From Bacteroidales bacterium (GTDB lineage Bacteria; Bacteroidota; Bacteroidia; Bacteroidales; WCHB1-69), in assembly GCA_017443175.1 (NCBI GenBank), contig JAFSOZ010000009.1:1-42559 (forward strand): a stretch of 42,559 nucleotides of DNA. Reading direction: 5' to 3'. The notes beneath the pieces were generated by a model that was not told the origin of the DNA, made no database searches, and saw only the letters and a program-made list of their open reading frames with translations. This document shows, piece by piece, positions 6,623 to 14,838 of this stretch. Position 1 is the first letter of the stretch; every line of letters starts with the position of its first letter. The position numbers were made by a program, and so were the translations under genes.

Positions 6623-9600
6623 TTACTCGATGTTATAAAAATAATTATTGGCTTTCTCTTTGTAATAGTAATTCAGGTTGGCGGGCACAGAACGCAACAT
6701 TTCGTTCTGTTGCGTTTTGGTTTCGTCAAATTTCCAGTCTTTGGGTGGATTGATACGCGGCGTCTGCTTGGCTTCGGTGGCTTTTCTTTCCTCCTCTTTC
6801 TCTCTTTCCAGGTCCGCACGCTCACTCTTCAAAAGACGTGTCGTGATGGATTGTTGACGATCGATCGTCTGCTGCGTGATTGTTCTGTTGACCAACTCCT
6901 TCTCCGTCTTCTTCATGTCGTTAATGAGCTCTTCCAAACTCTTGTCCCCCACTCCATTTTCCGATTTCAAAGCGTTTTCATAATCTTCCAGCATCTTGCG
7001 GATAGCCTCCTGTTGGGCAGCCATCTTGGCGAATTGTTCACTCATCTGCTGTTGCTGCGAACTCGTACCTTGCTTGCCTTGTTGCTGCATGGACTTTTGC
7101 AAAGCCTGCATCTGACGGTTCAACTGTTGCTGCAACTCACGGGCAGAAGTCTTCTTGCTCTTCCCCTTGCCGCCAGGATTGTTGCAGGAACCCTTGCCGG
7201 ATTTCTTTCCCTTGCACTTGCATTGACACTCACTTTGCTTCTTCTTCATCTCCTTCATGGATTCCTTCAACATCAAAGCCAAGTTGTTCATGGAAGTCAA
7301 TACGAATTGCTGGTCTTTGGCTGCCTGCGACATATTTCGGTCTTGAAGGTAACTCTGCGTCGTTCCCAAATAGTCTTGGATTTTGGTTACTTCCGTCTGG
7401 ATAAAGGGTTTAACAGATATTTGGCGACGTGCCAAAGCATTCAGAGAATCCTCTATGAGACGCATGTTGCTTTTGATTTTGAACTGGTCGGACATGATAT
7501 CCGAAACCAAAGCGGAACGCCCTCCCGTCTTCTTGGTTCTGTTCAATACATCCTCCTGATCAAAGGAAATCTTTACCAGATTATCCAATATTTGGCGCAA
7601 AGTCTCAATGTCTTCTGTGATATCTTCCAATTCGCTATCATTGAAATCCTGCTCCATCTGGTTGGCCATCTTTTCCATATCCTCTGCTGCCTGCTTTTGA
7701 TTTTGGGCGGATTTCTGGCGATTGTTTTTCTCCAAATTGTTCTGACTTTCATTCAATTGCTGCTGGGCATCCTGCTGTAATTGCTGTGTATCCTTGAACT
7801 TGGTAGGATCTTCCAATTCGCTGTTCAGCTTCTTCAATTCCTGTATATCCTTCTTTAACTGGTTATACTTCTCTTGTAGCTGCTGTTGTTTGTTCTGCAG
7901 ATATTGCTTACTGGTGTTTTTATCGGCTGTTCTGTCAGCATTTTGCTTTAATTCCTCAGATAAATCTCTTAAACCTTTGACCGCCTCATTCAATTTCTTT
8001 TCTACTTCAAGTTGCTTATACAGTTGAAGTTGCTGGTCTAAAGTCTTATTGATATCCTCTGTATTGGACTTCAATTTCTTCATCTCCTTCTGCACCTGGT
8101 CCTTGTTGGCATTATTCATCATATTCTGCAGTTTTTGCAGCATATCTTTCATCTCATCCGATAATACCTGATCCATGCGCTTTTGCAACTCCTGTTGCTT
8201 CTTGATGATATCTTCATCAATGTTTTTATACTGATTTTCAAGATTTTGCTTGTTTTGCTCATCTTGTTTCATCTCATTCAGCTTATCCTGCAACTGCTGG
8301 TATTGTTCCATCAGTTTTTCCAACTTTTTCTTGTCCTGCCATGACAAATCTTTCTGCTGCATGAGTTGAGCCTGCAGTTTATCTATATCCTTCATCAACT
8401 GGGCTGATTGATCAATGAGATCCGAATAGTCAGACTTGGTCTTTTGCTCGGATTTTTCCAAGTCACGATCAATTTCCTCCAAAGTCTTCACACGATAGGT
8501 ATTGGATTGGCTCTTACTGGATTTATGTCCATTAACCCCATCATTGTCAAAAACTTGGAAATAATAATCGATTTTCTCGCCCGGTTGGAGATTGAAGGTC
8601 CCTGCATCAAAGTAGTAGTAGAAATCCTGAATGGTAACATCCGGTTTGATGGCAATATTGACTTTCTTTTCAGATTCAATCTTCTGACCATCAGCATTGT
8701 AACGGTCATAGACAAACTGTAAAACAGAAAAGCCATAGTCATCCTTGATATTACCCTTGAAATAAATTCTTTCCTGATACAGGGAATCCTGTTGGGAAAT
8801 GACGAAAATTTCAGGATACATATCCTTAATGACATTGATTTCATCAGTTAGCGTGTCTTTTCCCGTGAAATACCTGTTTTTATTGAAAATGGAATAAGTG
8901 AAATTGTTTCTGGCTACAAGATTTATGACGTAATTGTCTTCTTCTGAAGAATAGACTTTTTCTTCGCCATCCACTATGAAAATCAGATTATCTGAATTTT
9001 TGGTATAGAATTTCCAAGTGATGCGCGTGCCTTCAGGGACGGTTATGTTGCTGACATTCTTAACAATATCATCTGGCTGATGAAGGTAAGCAGGATAATG
9101 AAGTTCCATGACAAAGCCCAAGGTAACCGGTTTGGGCAGCACTGTAATCTCATACACAGACGATTGAACCTCTTCGGTGACAATTTGGAAATCCGTGTTC
9201 TGCTGCATGTTGGAGAACGTGTAAGTATATTCTGTATTGGAAAGTTTGTTGCATTTGTAACTTCTGTTATTATACTTCACATAAACTTCATCGGGCACCT
9301 CATCACCATTAACTTTCACATTTACAGTAAAATCATCATGTTGGAAAGCGGTAAGTTTGGGATTTGTGATATCAAAGCTATAGGGTGCCGGCTTTTCATA
9401 AACTTGGGAATAATGAACTATTCGCTTAGTGGATTCTGTAAAAACTTCGCTTTTAATGGAAAAAAGCAAAAGAAAAATGGCTACAGGAATAATGATCCAG
9501 CGCGCAAACTTCCTGGTTTTCTTTACTGGCACTGCCTGCACAAAAGCGTAAGTCTTAAAAGAGTCGATTTTACTGTCAATAGCAGCTGAAAGCAATTCAT

Positions 9601-9982
9601 AACTCTTATAGTCACCGGCATCCATTTGGTTTTGCAACTCAAAAAGATTCAGTAGTTTGTCGTCAATTTCACTGAAATGTTTGCCAATTATATTTGCTAT
9701 TTCCTTCTTGGATAACTGCTTGCCCAATCCGGCAAGCTTGAATACCGGAATCAGGATATAAAAAATGGTATTCAGTATGAATAATGCGATAAATGAGTAG
9801 AAAAGTATGGTTCTGACCGTTGTATTGGAGTATGAGAAATACTCGAAAATAGAATACAGGATGAAAACAGACAAGACAATAAGAACAAAAAATACAATCC
9901 CCTTATATAGTTCATTGAGGTAGTATTTCTTGACAAACTGTCTAATTTTATCTTGTAATATCTGCTGGTTAGAACTGTTCAT
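6623..9982 (-). CDS. DUF4175-family large membrane protein with long coiled coil
   Basis: An 1119-residue protein. Three hydrophobic segments lie near the N terminus (about residues 26-47, 59-81 and 163-180), followed by a beta-rich region (about 195-500). A very long Gln/Lys/Glu-rich coiled coil follows (about 505-800, e.g. LQAQLMQQKDLSWQDKKKL), with further Gln-rich helices up to about residue 1080. A small cluster CQCKCKGKK with a nearby Cys starts at residue 919. The layout matches the DUF4175 family of Bacteroidota, whose role is not established; a structural role at the inner membrane is a guess. Its start overlaps the end of the LutB-like gene by 14 bases, so translation is probably coupled. 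Confidence 0.88.
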   Translation of the reverse strand: MNSSNQQILQDKIRQFVKKYYLNELYKGIVFFVLIVLSVFILYSIFEYFSYSNTTVRTILFYSFIALFILNTIFYILIPVFKLAGLGKQLSKKEIANIIGKHFSEIDDKLLNLFELQNQMDAGDYKSYELLSAAIDSKIDSFKTYAFVQAVPVKKTRKFARWIIIPVAIFLLLFSIKSEVFTESTKRIVHYSQVYEKPAPYSFDITNPKLTAFQHDDFTVNVKVNGDEVPDEVYVKYNNRSYKCNKLSNTEYTYTFSNMQQNTDFQIVTEEVQSSVYEITVLPKPVTLGFVMELHYPAYLHQPDDIVKNVSNITVPEGTRITWKFYTKNSDNLIFIVDGEEKVYSSEEDNYVINLVARNNFTYSIFNKNRYFTGKDTLTDEINVIKDMYPEIFVISQQDSLYQERIYFKGNIKDDYGFSVLQFVYDRYNADGQKIESEKKVNIAIKPDVTIQDFYYYFDAGTFNLQPGEKIDYYFQVFDNDGVNGHKSSKSQSNTYRVKTLEEIDRDLEKSEQKTKSDYSDLIDQSAQLMKDIDKLQAQLMQQKDLSWQDKKKLEKLMEQYQQLQDKLNEMKQDEQNKQNLENQYKNIDEDIIKKQQELQKRMDQVLSDEMKDMLQKLQNMMNNANKDQVQKEMKKLKSNTEDINKTLDQQLQLYKQLEVEKKLNEAVKGLRDLSEELKQNADRTADKNTSKQYLQNKQQQLQEKYNQLKKDIQELKKLNSELEDPTKFKDTQQLQQDAQQQLNESQNNLEKNNRQKSAQNQKQAAEDMEKMANQMEQDFNDSELEDITEDIETLRQILDNLVKISFDQEDVLNRTKKTGGRSALVSDIMSDQFKIKSNMRLIEDSLNALARRQISVKPFIQTEVTKIQDYLGTTQSYLQDRNMSQAAKDQQFVLTSMNNLALMLKESMKEMKKKQSECQCKCKGKKSGKGSCNNPGGKGKSKKTSARELQQQLNRQMQALQKSMQQQGKQGTSSQQQQMSEQFAKMAAQQEAIRKMLEDYENALKSENGVGDKSLEELINDMKKTEKELVNRTITQQTIDRQQSITTRLLKSERADLEREKEEERKATEAKQTPRINPPKDWKFDETKTQQNEMLRSVPANLNYYYKEKANNYFYNIE

Positions 9983-11060
9983 CCTGTTTTCCTGTCGAAC
10001 TTTGAGTTATGTTGAAAAAAGTGTTTTTGATATCAGAAAAATAATTATAAAGCAATCTGTTTTTTCCGTACAAGAATTTCATCAGGAAAAACCTGAAAAA
10101 AGGAGAGTTATGTTTATTCAACTTACTGCGTTTGAGGAAAATGTCATGCAATAGCTTATTATTGGATGTGTCTTTCTTTTCATTCACTAACTGCATCTCA
10201 TAAATCAGCATTTCCGTCAACGGAATTCTCACCGGACACACATTTTGGCAGTTGCCACAAAGAGTGGTTTGTTTAAAGATGGCCTGGCTTCTGTTATAGG
10301 AATCAATGCAATTGTGCTTCACTATGTCAATGGGCGTGAGTTCCTGGTTAATCTGTACTACAGGACAAACTTTCTCACATTTTCCACACTTGATACAGTA
10401 TAAAGATTTGCGCAAAAACGGATCCATCATGTAATCGGTGACGGAATTTTCATAAAGGATAACACTCACATGCACCTCATCCTCAGTATATCCCAGAGAA
10501 CCTGAAGAGGGCATCGGGTCTTTGACCACTTTCTTAAAAGGCTTCTGAACTATCTTGATATCAGTTGGATAGTCATCATATTTCAAATCTATGAAAACGG
10601 AAAGATCCTTTTGCCGGACCAAAAACTGATCAATGGAAGCGACTACAATCAGATTACGGAAAGTATTGAAAACATCCTTGGATGCCTTATTCACAAAAAC
10701 CAGGGCACCGTTTTCCGCAATGGCAAAATCAGCATCCACTAACAAGGTGTCAACCTCATCAAAGTTGCGCATAACGTTATCCAAAGTCACCACATTCACT
10801 TGAGGCGCGTTTTCAACCCCGGAAGGAATTGTAGGATAATCAACACAAATCTTGTTGTACTTCTTGCTGGGCAGCAAATCGAGGATCGCGTTAGTCAATT
10901 GATTTTCATTAGCAGCCCATAACACATTGATATTATGAGAAGTGGCGCGGGTTTCAAAATTCAGCAAATGAGTGTCCATATCCTCCACAAAACTGTAGCG
11001 GAGGTAATACGCTTTGTCCTTCAATGCATCCAAATTTTGATAACCAGAATTTTCCATCAT
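9969..11060 (-). CDS. LutB-like iron-sulfur protein (LUD domain plus ferredoxin-type domain)
   Basis: A 363-residue protein. The N-terminal half carries an LUD-type segment (DADFAIAENGALVF, about 109-122). The C-terminal half has a complete 4Fe-4S motif, Cys222/225/228/232 (CIKCGKCEKVCP), and a second set with three cysteines, Cys268/271/275 (CGNCQNVCP). This is the architecture of LutB, the iron-sulfur subunit of L-lactate oxidation to pyruvate. LutA and LutC partners are not next to it, so the substrate is uncertain and it may be a divergent redox protein of the same family. It lies 2 bases after rpiB and overlaps the DUF4175 gene. Confidence 0.85.
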   Translation of the reverse strand: MMENSGYQNLDALKDKAYYLRYSFVEDMDTHLLNFETRATSHNINVLWAANENQLTNAILDLLPSKKYNKICVDYPTIPSGVENAPQVNVVTLDNVMRNFDEVDTLLVDADFAIAENGALVFVNKASKDVFNTFRNLIVVASIDQFLVRQKDLSVFIDLKYDDYPTDIKIVQKPFKKVVKDPMPSSGSLGYTEDEVHVSVILYENSVTDYMMDPFLRKSLYCIKCGKCEKVCPVVQINQELTPIDIVKHNCIDSYNRSQAIFKQTTLCGNCQNVCPVRIPLTEMLIYEMQLVNEKKDTSNNKLLHDIFLKRSKLNKHNSPFFRFFLMKFLYGKNRLLYNYFSDIKNTFFNITQSSTGKQDEQF

Positions 11061-11062
11061 AA

Positions 11063-11488
11063 CTACAGGTTAATTTTTTCCACCCTTCTCATGTGTCTTC
11101 CACCCTCAAAACCGGTATGGAAGAAAGTATCGACAATATCGAAAGCGGTTTCGGCGGGAATGAATCGCGCCGGCAGCACCAGTACATTGGCGTTGTTGTG
11201 TTGCCGTGCCAAAGCGGCAATATCTGCCGACCAGCACAATCCGGCTCTCACATTGGCGTGCTTGTTAGCCGTCATGCTCATGCCGTTGCCTGTTCCACAG
11301 ATCAAAATACCGAAAAGTTCTGTATCTTTGCCCACTTTTTCAGCCAAAGGATGCGCGAAGTCGGGATAGTCCACACTCTCAGTGGAATGTGTCCCCAGAT
11401 CTTCAAAATCCATACTGTCTGAAAACTGCTTTTTCACCAGTTCTTTCAATTCATAACCTGCATGGTCAGAGGCAATAACTACTTTCAT
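11063..11488 (-). CDS. rpiB: Ribose-5-phosphate isomerase B
   Basis: A 141-residue protein of normal length with the RpiB signatures: IASDHAGYELK at residues 5-15 and the active-site loop ILICGTGNGMSMTANKH with catalytic Cys64. A phosphate-binding Arg lies in ANVRAGLC. It interconverts ribose-5-phosphate and ribulose-5-phosphate in the non-oxidative pentose phosphate pathway. It is the first gene of the minus-strand operon that continues through lutB-like, DUF4175, ybeY and mnmG, and has a promoter element just upstream. Confidence 0.97.
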   Translation of the reverse strand: MKVVIASDHAGYELKELVKKQFSDSMDFEDLGTHSTESVDYPDFAHPLAEKVGKDTELFGILICGTGNGMSMTANKHANVRAGLCWSADIAALARQHNNANVLVLPARFIPAETAFDIVDTFFHTGFEGGRHMRRVEKINL

Positions 11489-11511
11489 ATTCCTATATGT
11501 ATTTTGAATGG

Positions 11512-11519
11512 CAAAAATA
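11512..11519 (-). promoter_or_regulatory. -7 promoter element for the rpiB-mnmG operon
   Basis: The minus strand reads TATTTTTG, 23 bases upstream of the rpiB ATG. This is the only good match upstream of the six-gene run. Confidence 0.6.
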
Positions 11520-11969
11520 CATTTTTTTCCCTTCGATTTTCAGCCTTATTGTTTCATAATTCATTCTTTTATTAATTTGAAATAATGAATAAAGTCTGTT
11601 GATAGAGTGAATAATTATTCAAGGCACCTCTTGAAAATGTGACTTATCAAAAATATTCAACACAATATTAACAAAATTCAGAGTAATAATCGATTTATAC
11701 TAAACGGGTTAATTTTTTATTGTTGATTTCGTAAAGCAGGAAGTTGTTAATACTTTTATCTCCGTTTTCGTGGATAAAGAACGTTGAAAAAATCCTGAAA
11801 TTGCGCATAAAAATAGTTATCAAAAAAATTTAACAGAATTATTAAATCGTAACTTCGCATATTTTGATAAACTACCAGTTTTTCAACAATCGAAAGTTAA
11901 TAAAAACGTAACTTCCTTTATATATGATTGTATCAATTTTCCGTTTTATGCGCTGTTTTTTAAAAATAG
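11520..11969. other. AT-rich intergenic region of about 450 bases without a recognised gene
   Basis: It separates the divergent rpiB operon and the CarboxypepD_reg-like gene. No open frame with coding character, tRNA or strong stem-loop with a T tract is visible. The nonamer CGTAACTTC occurs twice. It probably holds regulatory sequence for both sides, but nothing specific can be named. Confidence 0.5.
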
Positions 11970-11977
11970 TATTTTTG
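11970..11977 (+). promoter_or_regulatory. -7 promoter element just in front of the 11983 ATG
   Basis: TATTTTTG ends five bases before the ATG at 11983. If used, transcription would start at or next to the start codon, giving an almost leaderless mRNA. Confidence 0.5.
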
Positions 11978-11982
11978 TGGGC

Positions 11983-12789
11983 ATGAAGAAAGGCGTTCTC
12001 ATTTTGGTATTACTGAGTCTTTTCTTAGTGGGAAAAGGGCAGCAGAAAGCATTGACGTCGAGAGTGTATGACGGTATCACCTTCCAGCCATTGCAAGGTG
12101 CGAATGTCTATAACATGAATACCAAAAAATTCGCTTTTACTGACAAAGACGGCCGTTTTACCATCCAAGTTTCCAAAAATGACACTTTGGTAATTTCAAA
12201 ATCTGTTTACAGGCAATTGGTCGTGGAAGTCAATGACAAGATTTTTTATGGTGCTGAGGATTTTTTCCTCTATTATAAATCCACGATGTTGAAAGAGGTG
12301 CGCATTTTTGCGATAAATCCTTCTTACGAAGGTTTTAAGAAAGATATTGTCCAGATGCAACTGCCGGATTATTACGAAAGGGCGCACGATGTGCAGCTTT
12401 CAGAGTTTGAAAAAGCCAATGCCACCTACCAGGCCAATGGCAATATTTTGTCCTTAGGCGGACAAATCACCACCTCCCCTATCTCCTATCTTTATGACAA
12501 ATACAGTCATAGATCCAAAATGAACCAGCTTTATAATGAAATGCAATCGTATGAAGAGGAAGTGGAACGTGTACAAGACAAATATAACCGCGAAATTGTT
12601 CAGGAACTTACAGGTTTGAAAGGTGAAGATCTGTTAAATTTCATGATGTTCTGCCGGTTCAGCTATTATGATTTGGTCCGTTGGAGTGATGAACAAATCA
12701 AATCACAGATCAAGAGCAAATATTATGATTACCAATATAATAAGATGTTAGATGCAGGATATAAACCGCTTCATAAAAAACAATTTTAA
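11983..12789 (+). CDS. Exported protein with a CarboxypepD_reg-like domain
   Basis: A 268-residue protein with a signal peptide (MKKGVLILVLLSLFLVGKGQ). Residues 21-100 form a carboxypeptidase-regulatory-like beta domain (SRVYDGITFQPLQGANVYN, then FAFTDKDGRFTIQV), as found at the N termini of many Bacteroidota envelope proteins. The remainder is helical and charged, ending in a KSKYYDYQYNK region, with no enzyme motif I recognise. The ATG at 11983 is preferred over a GTG at 11977, because the promoter element overlaps the latter. The last 38 bases overlap the next gene. It probably works in the periplasm or at the outer membrane; its role is unknown. Confidence 0.8.
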   Translation: MKKGVLILVLLSLFLVGKGQQKALTSRVYDGITFQPLQGANVYNMNTKKFAFTDKDGRFTIQVSKNDTLVISKSVYRQLVVEVNDKIFYGAEDFFLYYKSTMLKEVRIFAINPSYEGFKKDIVQMQLPDYYERAHDVQLSEFEKANATYQANGNILSLGGQITTSPISYLYDKYSHRSKMNQLYNEMQSYEEEVERVQDKYNREIVQELTGLKGEDLLNFMMFCRFSYYDLVRWSDEQIKSQIKSKYYDYQYNKMLDAGYKPLHKKQF

Positions 12790-12988
12790 CCTATACCATA
12801 TCATCGGTATGGTGTTGGGTGTGGGCCTAAGTATGATTTATTGGGCCAAGTCGGGACATTTATCCGACAACTGGCTGAAAAACAGTCCGGTAATGATGGC
12901 AATATGGGGATTGTTGGTAGGTTATATTCTGATGGATCTGGTTTTTAACGCCCGCAATCGAAAAAATAAGGATGAAAACGAAAAATAG
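12752..12988 (+). CDS. Small membrane protein of unknown function
   Basis: A 78-residue protein with two hydrophobic segments (about residues 15-31 and 46-63) and a Lys/Asn/Glu-rich cytoplasmic-looking tail (RNRKNKDENEK). It begins inside the end of the preceding gene in another frame, a 38-base overlap that suggests coupled translation. Amphipathic membrane-protein character and correct spacing to the next promoter make it look real. No family is recognised. Confidence 0.65.
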   Translation: MQDINRFIKNNFNLYHIIGMVLGVGLSMIYWAKSGHLSDNWLKNSPVMMAIWGLLVGYILMDLVFNARNRKNKDENEK

Positions 12989-12990
12989 TT

Positions 12991-12998
12991 TATTTTTG
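12991..12998 (+). promoter_or_regulatory. -7 promoter element for the MFS transporter gene
   Basis: TATTTTTG lies 46 bases upstream of the ATG at 13045, directly after the stop of the small membrane protein gene. Confidence 0.6.
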
Positions 12999-13044
12999 CG
13001 CTTTCAAATGAAAATTTATATTTATTAACTAAAAATATCTTTTT

Positions 13045-14697
13045 ATGACAGAAAAATTACAAACTCTCCGAGACAACGCGACCATAAGATGGATGGCGTT
13101 GCTGTTATTGGCTCTGGCCATGTTCTGTTCCTACATTTTCATGGACATCCTCTCCCCTATCAAAGACCTTATGCAATCGACCAGAGGCTGGGATTCCACC
13201 TCTTTCGGTACCATGCAAGGTGCAGAAACGTTCCTGAATGTGTTCGTTTTCTTCCTGATTTTTGCCGGTATTATTCTGGACAAGATGGGAGTTCGTTTTA
13301 CTGCCATTTTATCCGGTGCTGTCATGCTCATAGGCGGTCTCATCAAATATTATGCTGTGACCGAAGCTTTTATGGGAAGTGGTGTGGAAACATGGTTCAA
13401 TAATCATTTGAATTACATTCCCGGTTTCCAAGAATTGGGTGTAGCTCCTTTTTATGAGGGAATGCCCGCTTCTGCCAAAGTGGCTGCAGTCGGTTTCATG
13501 ATTTTCGGCTGCGGTGTGGAAATGGCTGGTATCACGGTTTCCCGTGGTATTGTGAAATGGTTCAAGGGTCGCGAAACCGCATTGGCTATGGGTTCTGAGA
13601 TGGCTCTCGCCCGTTTGGGTGTGGCCACCTGTATGATTTTCTCACCCTTCTTCGCCAAGTTGGGCGGCACGGTGGATGTTTCCCGTTCCGTGGCTTTCGG
13701 TGTAGTGCTGCTTTGTATCGCCCTGATGATGTTTATTGTCTATTTCTTCATGGACAAGAAGCTGGATTCCCAAACCGGCGAGGCCGAAGAGAAAGACGAT
13801 CCTTTCAAAGTTTCCGACATTGGCAAAATTCTCTCCTCCGGCGGTTTCTGGTTGGTGGCTCTGCTTTGTGTGCTTTATTACAGTGCCATTTTCCCGTTCC
13901 AAAAGTATGCCGTCAACATGTTGCAGTGCAACCTTACTCTTGTTCCTGGCGATGGTTTCTGGGCAGGCAATAGCGTTACCATTATCCAATATATCATCAT
14001 GTTATTGGTGGCCGTTTGCTCTTTCACCAGCAACTTTTCCAAAAACAAATCCAACAAGATTCTCTTGATGGTAGCTGCTGTGGTGGCATTGGTCGTATAT
14101 TGCTACATGGGTTACATGCGTGGTACAGCCGAAACCATTTTTGCTGTATTCCCGCTGTTGGCTGTGGCTATCACCCCTATTTTGGGTAATTATGTTGACC
14201 ATAAAGGTAAAGCCGCTTCCATGCTGATGATTGGCTCTTTATTGTTGATTATCTGCCACTTGTCGTTCGCTTTCATTCTGCCGCAATTCAAAGGCAGCCA
14301 GATAGGCGGTGTTGTGGTGGCTTACATTCTGATTCTGGTGCTCGGTGCCTCCTTCTCATTGGTGCCTGCCGCTTTGTGGCCCAGCGTGCCGAAACTGGTA
14401 GATGAAAAAATCATCGGTTCCGCATACGCACTTATCTTCTGGATTCAGAACATCGGCTTGTGGCTGTTCCCGCTGCTGATTGGAAAGGTTTTGGACAAGA
14501 CCAATCAAGATGTTATCGCTCAGATGAACGAAGGTATTATTGATGCTGAAACAGCTGCCGTCTCCTACAATTACACTTGGCCATTGGTCATGTTGGCTTG
14601 TTTAGGTGTGGCCGCTCTGATTCTGGGTATCATCCTGAAGGCTGTGGATAAGAAGAATAATCTCGGCCTTGAGGAACCCAATATCAAAGAAGCGTAA
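13045..14697 (+). CDS. Major facilitator superfamily (MFS) transporter
   Basis: A 550-residue inner-membrane protein with about twelve hydrophobic segments spread over the whole length, and an N-half loop (GIILDKMGVRFT) that matches the MFS motif-A position between helices 2 and 3. The central loop carries a charged stretch (KLDSQTGEAEEKDDPFKV, about 239-256). The C-terminal tail is short and charged. Related MFS proteins resembling MFSD1 are common in Bacteroidales, but the substrate cannot be read from the sequence. It is a single transcription unit with its own promoter element and a strong terminator. Confidence 0.9.
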   Translation: MTEKLQTLRDNATIRWMALLLLALAMFCSYIFMDILSPIKDLMQSTRGWDSTSFGTMQGAETFLNVFVFFLIFAGIILDKMGVRFTAILSGAVMLIGGLIKYYAVTEAFMGSGVETWFNNHLNYIPGFQELGVAPFYEGMPASAKVAAVGFMIFGCGVEMAGITVSRGIVKWFKGRETALAMGSEMALARLGVATCMIFSPFFAKLGGTVDVSRSVAFGVVLLCIALMMFIVYFFMDKKLDSQTGEAEEKDDPFKVSDIGKILSSGGFWLVALLCVLYYSAIFPFQKYAVNMLQCNLTLVPGDGFWAGNSVTIIQYIIMLLVAVCSFTSNFSKNKSNKILLMVAAVVALVVYCYMGYMRGTAETIFAVFPLLAVAITPILGNYVDHKGKAASMLMIGSLLLIICHLSFAFILPQFKGSQIGGVVVAYILILVLGASFSLVPAALWPSVPKLVDEKIIGSAYALIFWIQNIGLWLFPLLIGKVLDKTNQDVIAQMNEGIIDAETAAVSYNYTWPLVMLACLGVAALILGIILKAVDKKNNLGLEEPNIKEA

Positions 14698-14716
14698 TAT
14701 TTTTGCAAATATTAAG

Positions 14717-14748
14717 AAAAGGACATCTGCAAAGGTGTCCTTTTTTTT
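14717..14748 (+). terminator. Rho-independent terminator after the MFS gene
   Basis: GGACATC and GGTGTCC pair over 7 bp (one T-G) around TGCAAA. The stem is extended by A-T pairs and followed by eight T. It starts 20 bases after the stop codon. Confidence 0.92.
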
Positions 14749-14811
14749 AGGTGAAAGAGGTAAAAGAGGTACAAGGTGAAGGGTGAAAGGTGAAGGAGAG
14801 GTAATGAAGAT
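14749..14811. repeat. Purine-rich degenerate short repeat
   Basis: Irregular copies of AGGTGAA/AGGTAAA/GGGTGAA fill the space between the terminator and the lytic transglycosylase gene. One strand is almost purely purine. No function is known. Confidence 0.55.
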
Positions 14812-14838
14812 TGATAAAATGAGTAATTTTAAAAGAAA

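Noticed and set aside
6710-7780. Long plus-strand reading frame (356 codons) opposite the DUF4175 gene
   Set aside because: It is antisense to a repetitive Gln/Lys-rich coiled coil whose codon bias keeps stops out of the other strand; the protein is a Leu-rich low-complexity shadow.
11520-11969. A possible small RNA gene in the AT-rich gap
   Set aside because: No stable hairpin, T-tract terminator or conserved RNA landmark could be found by eye.
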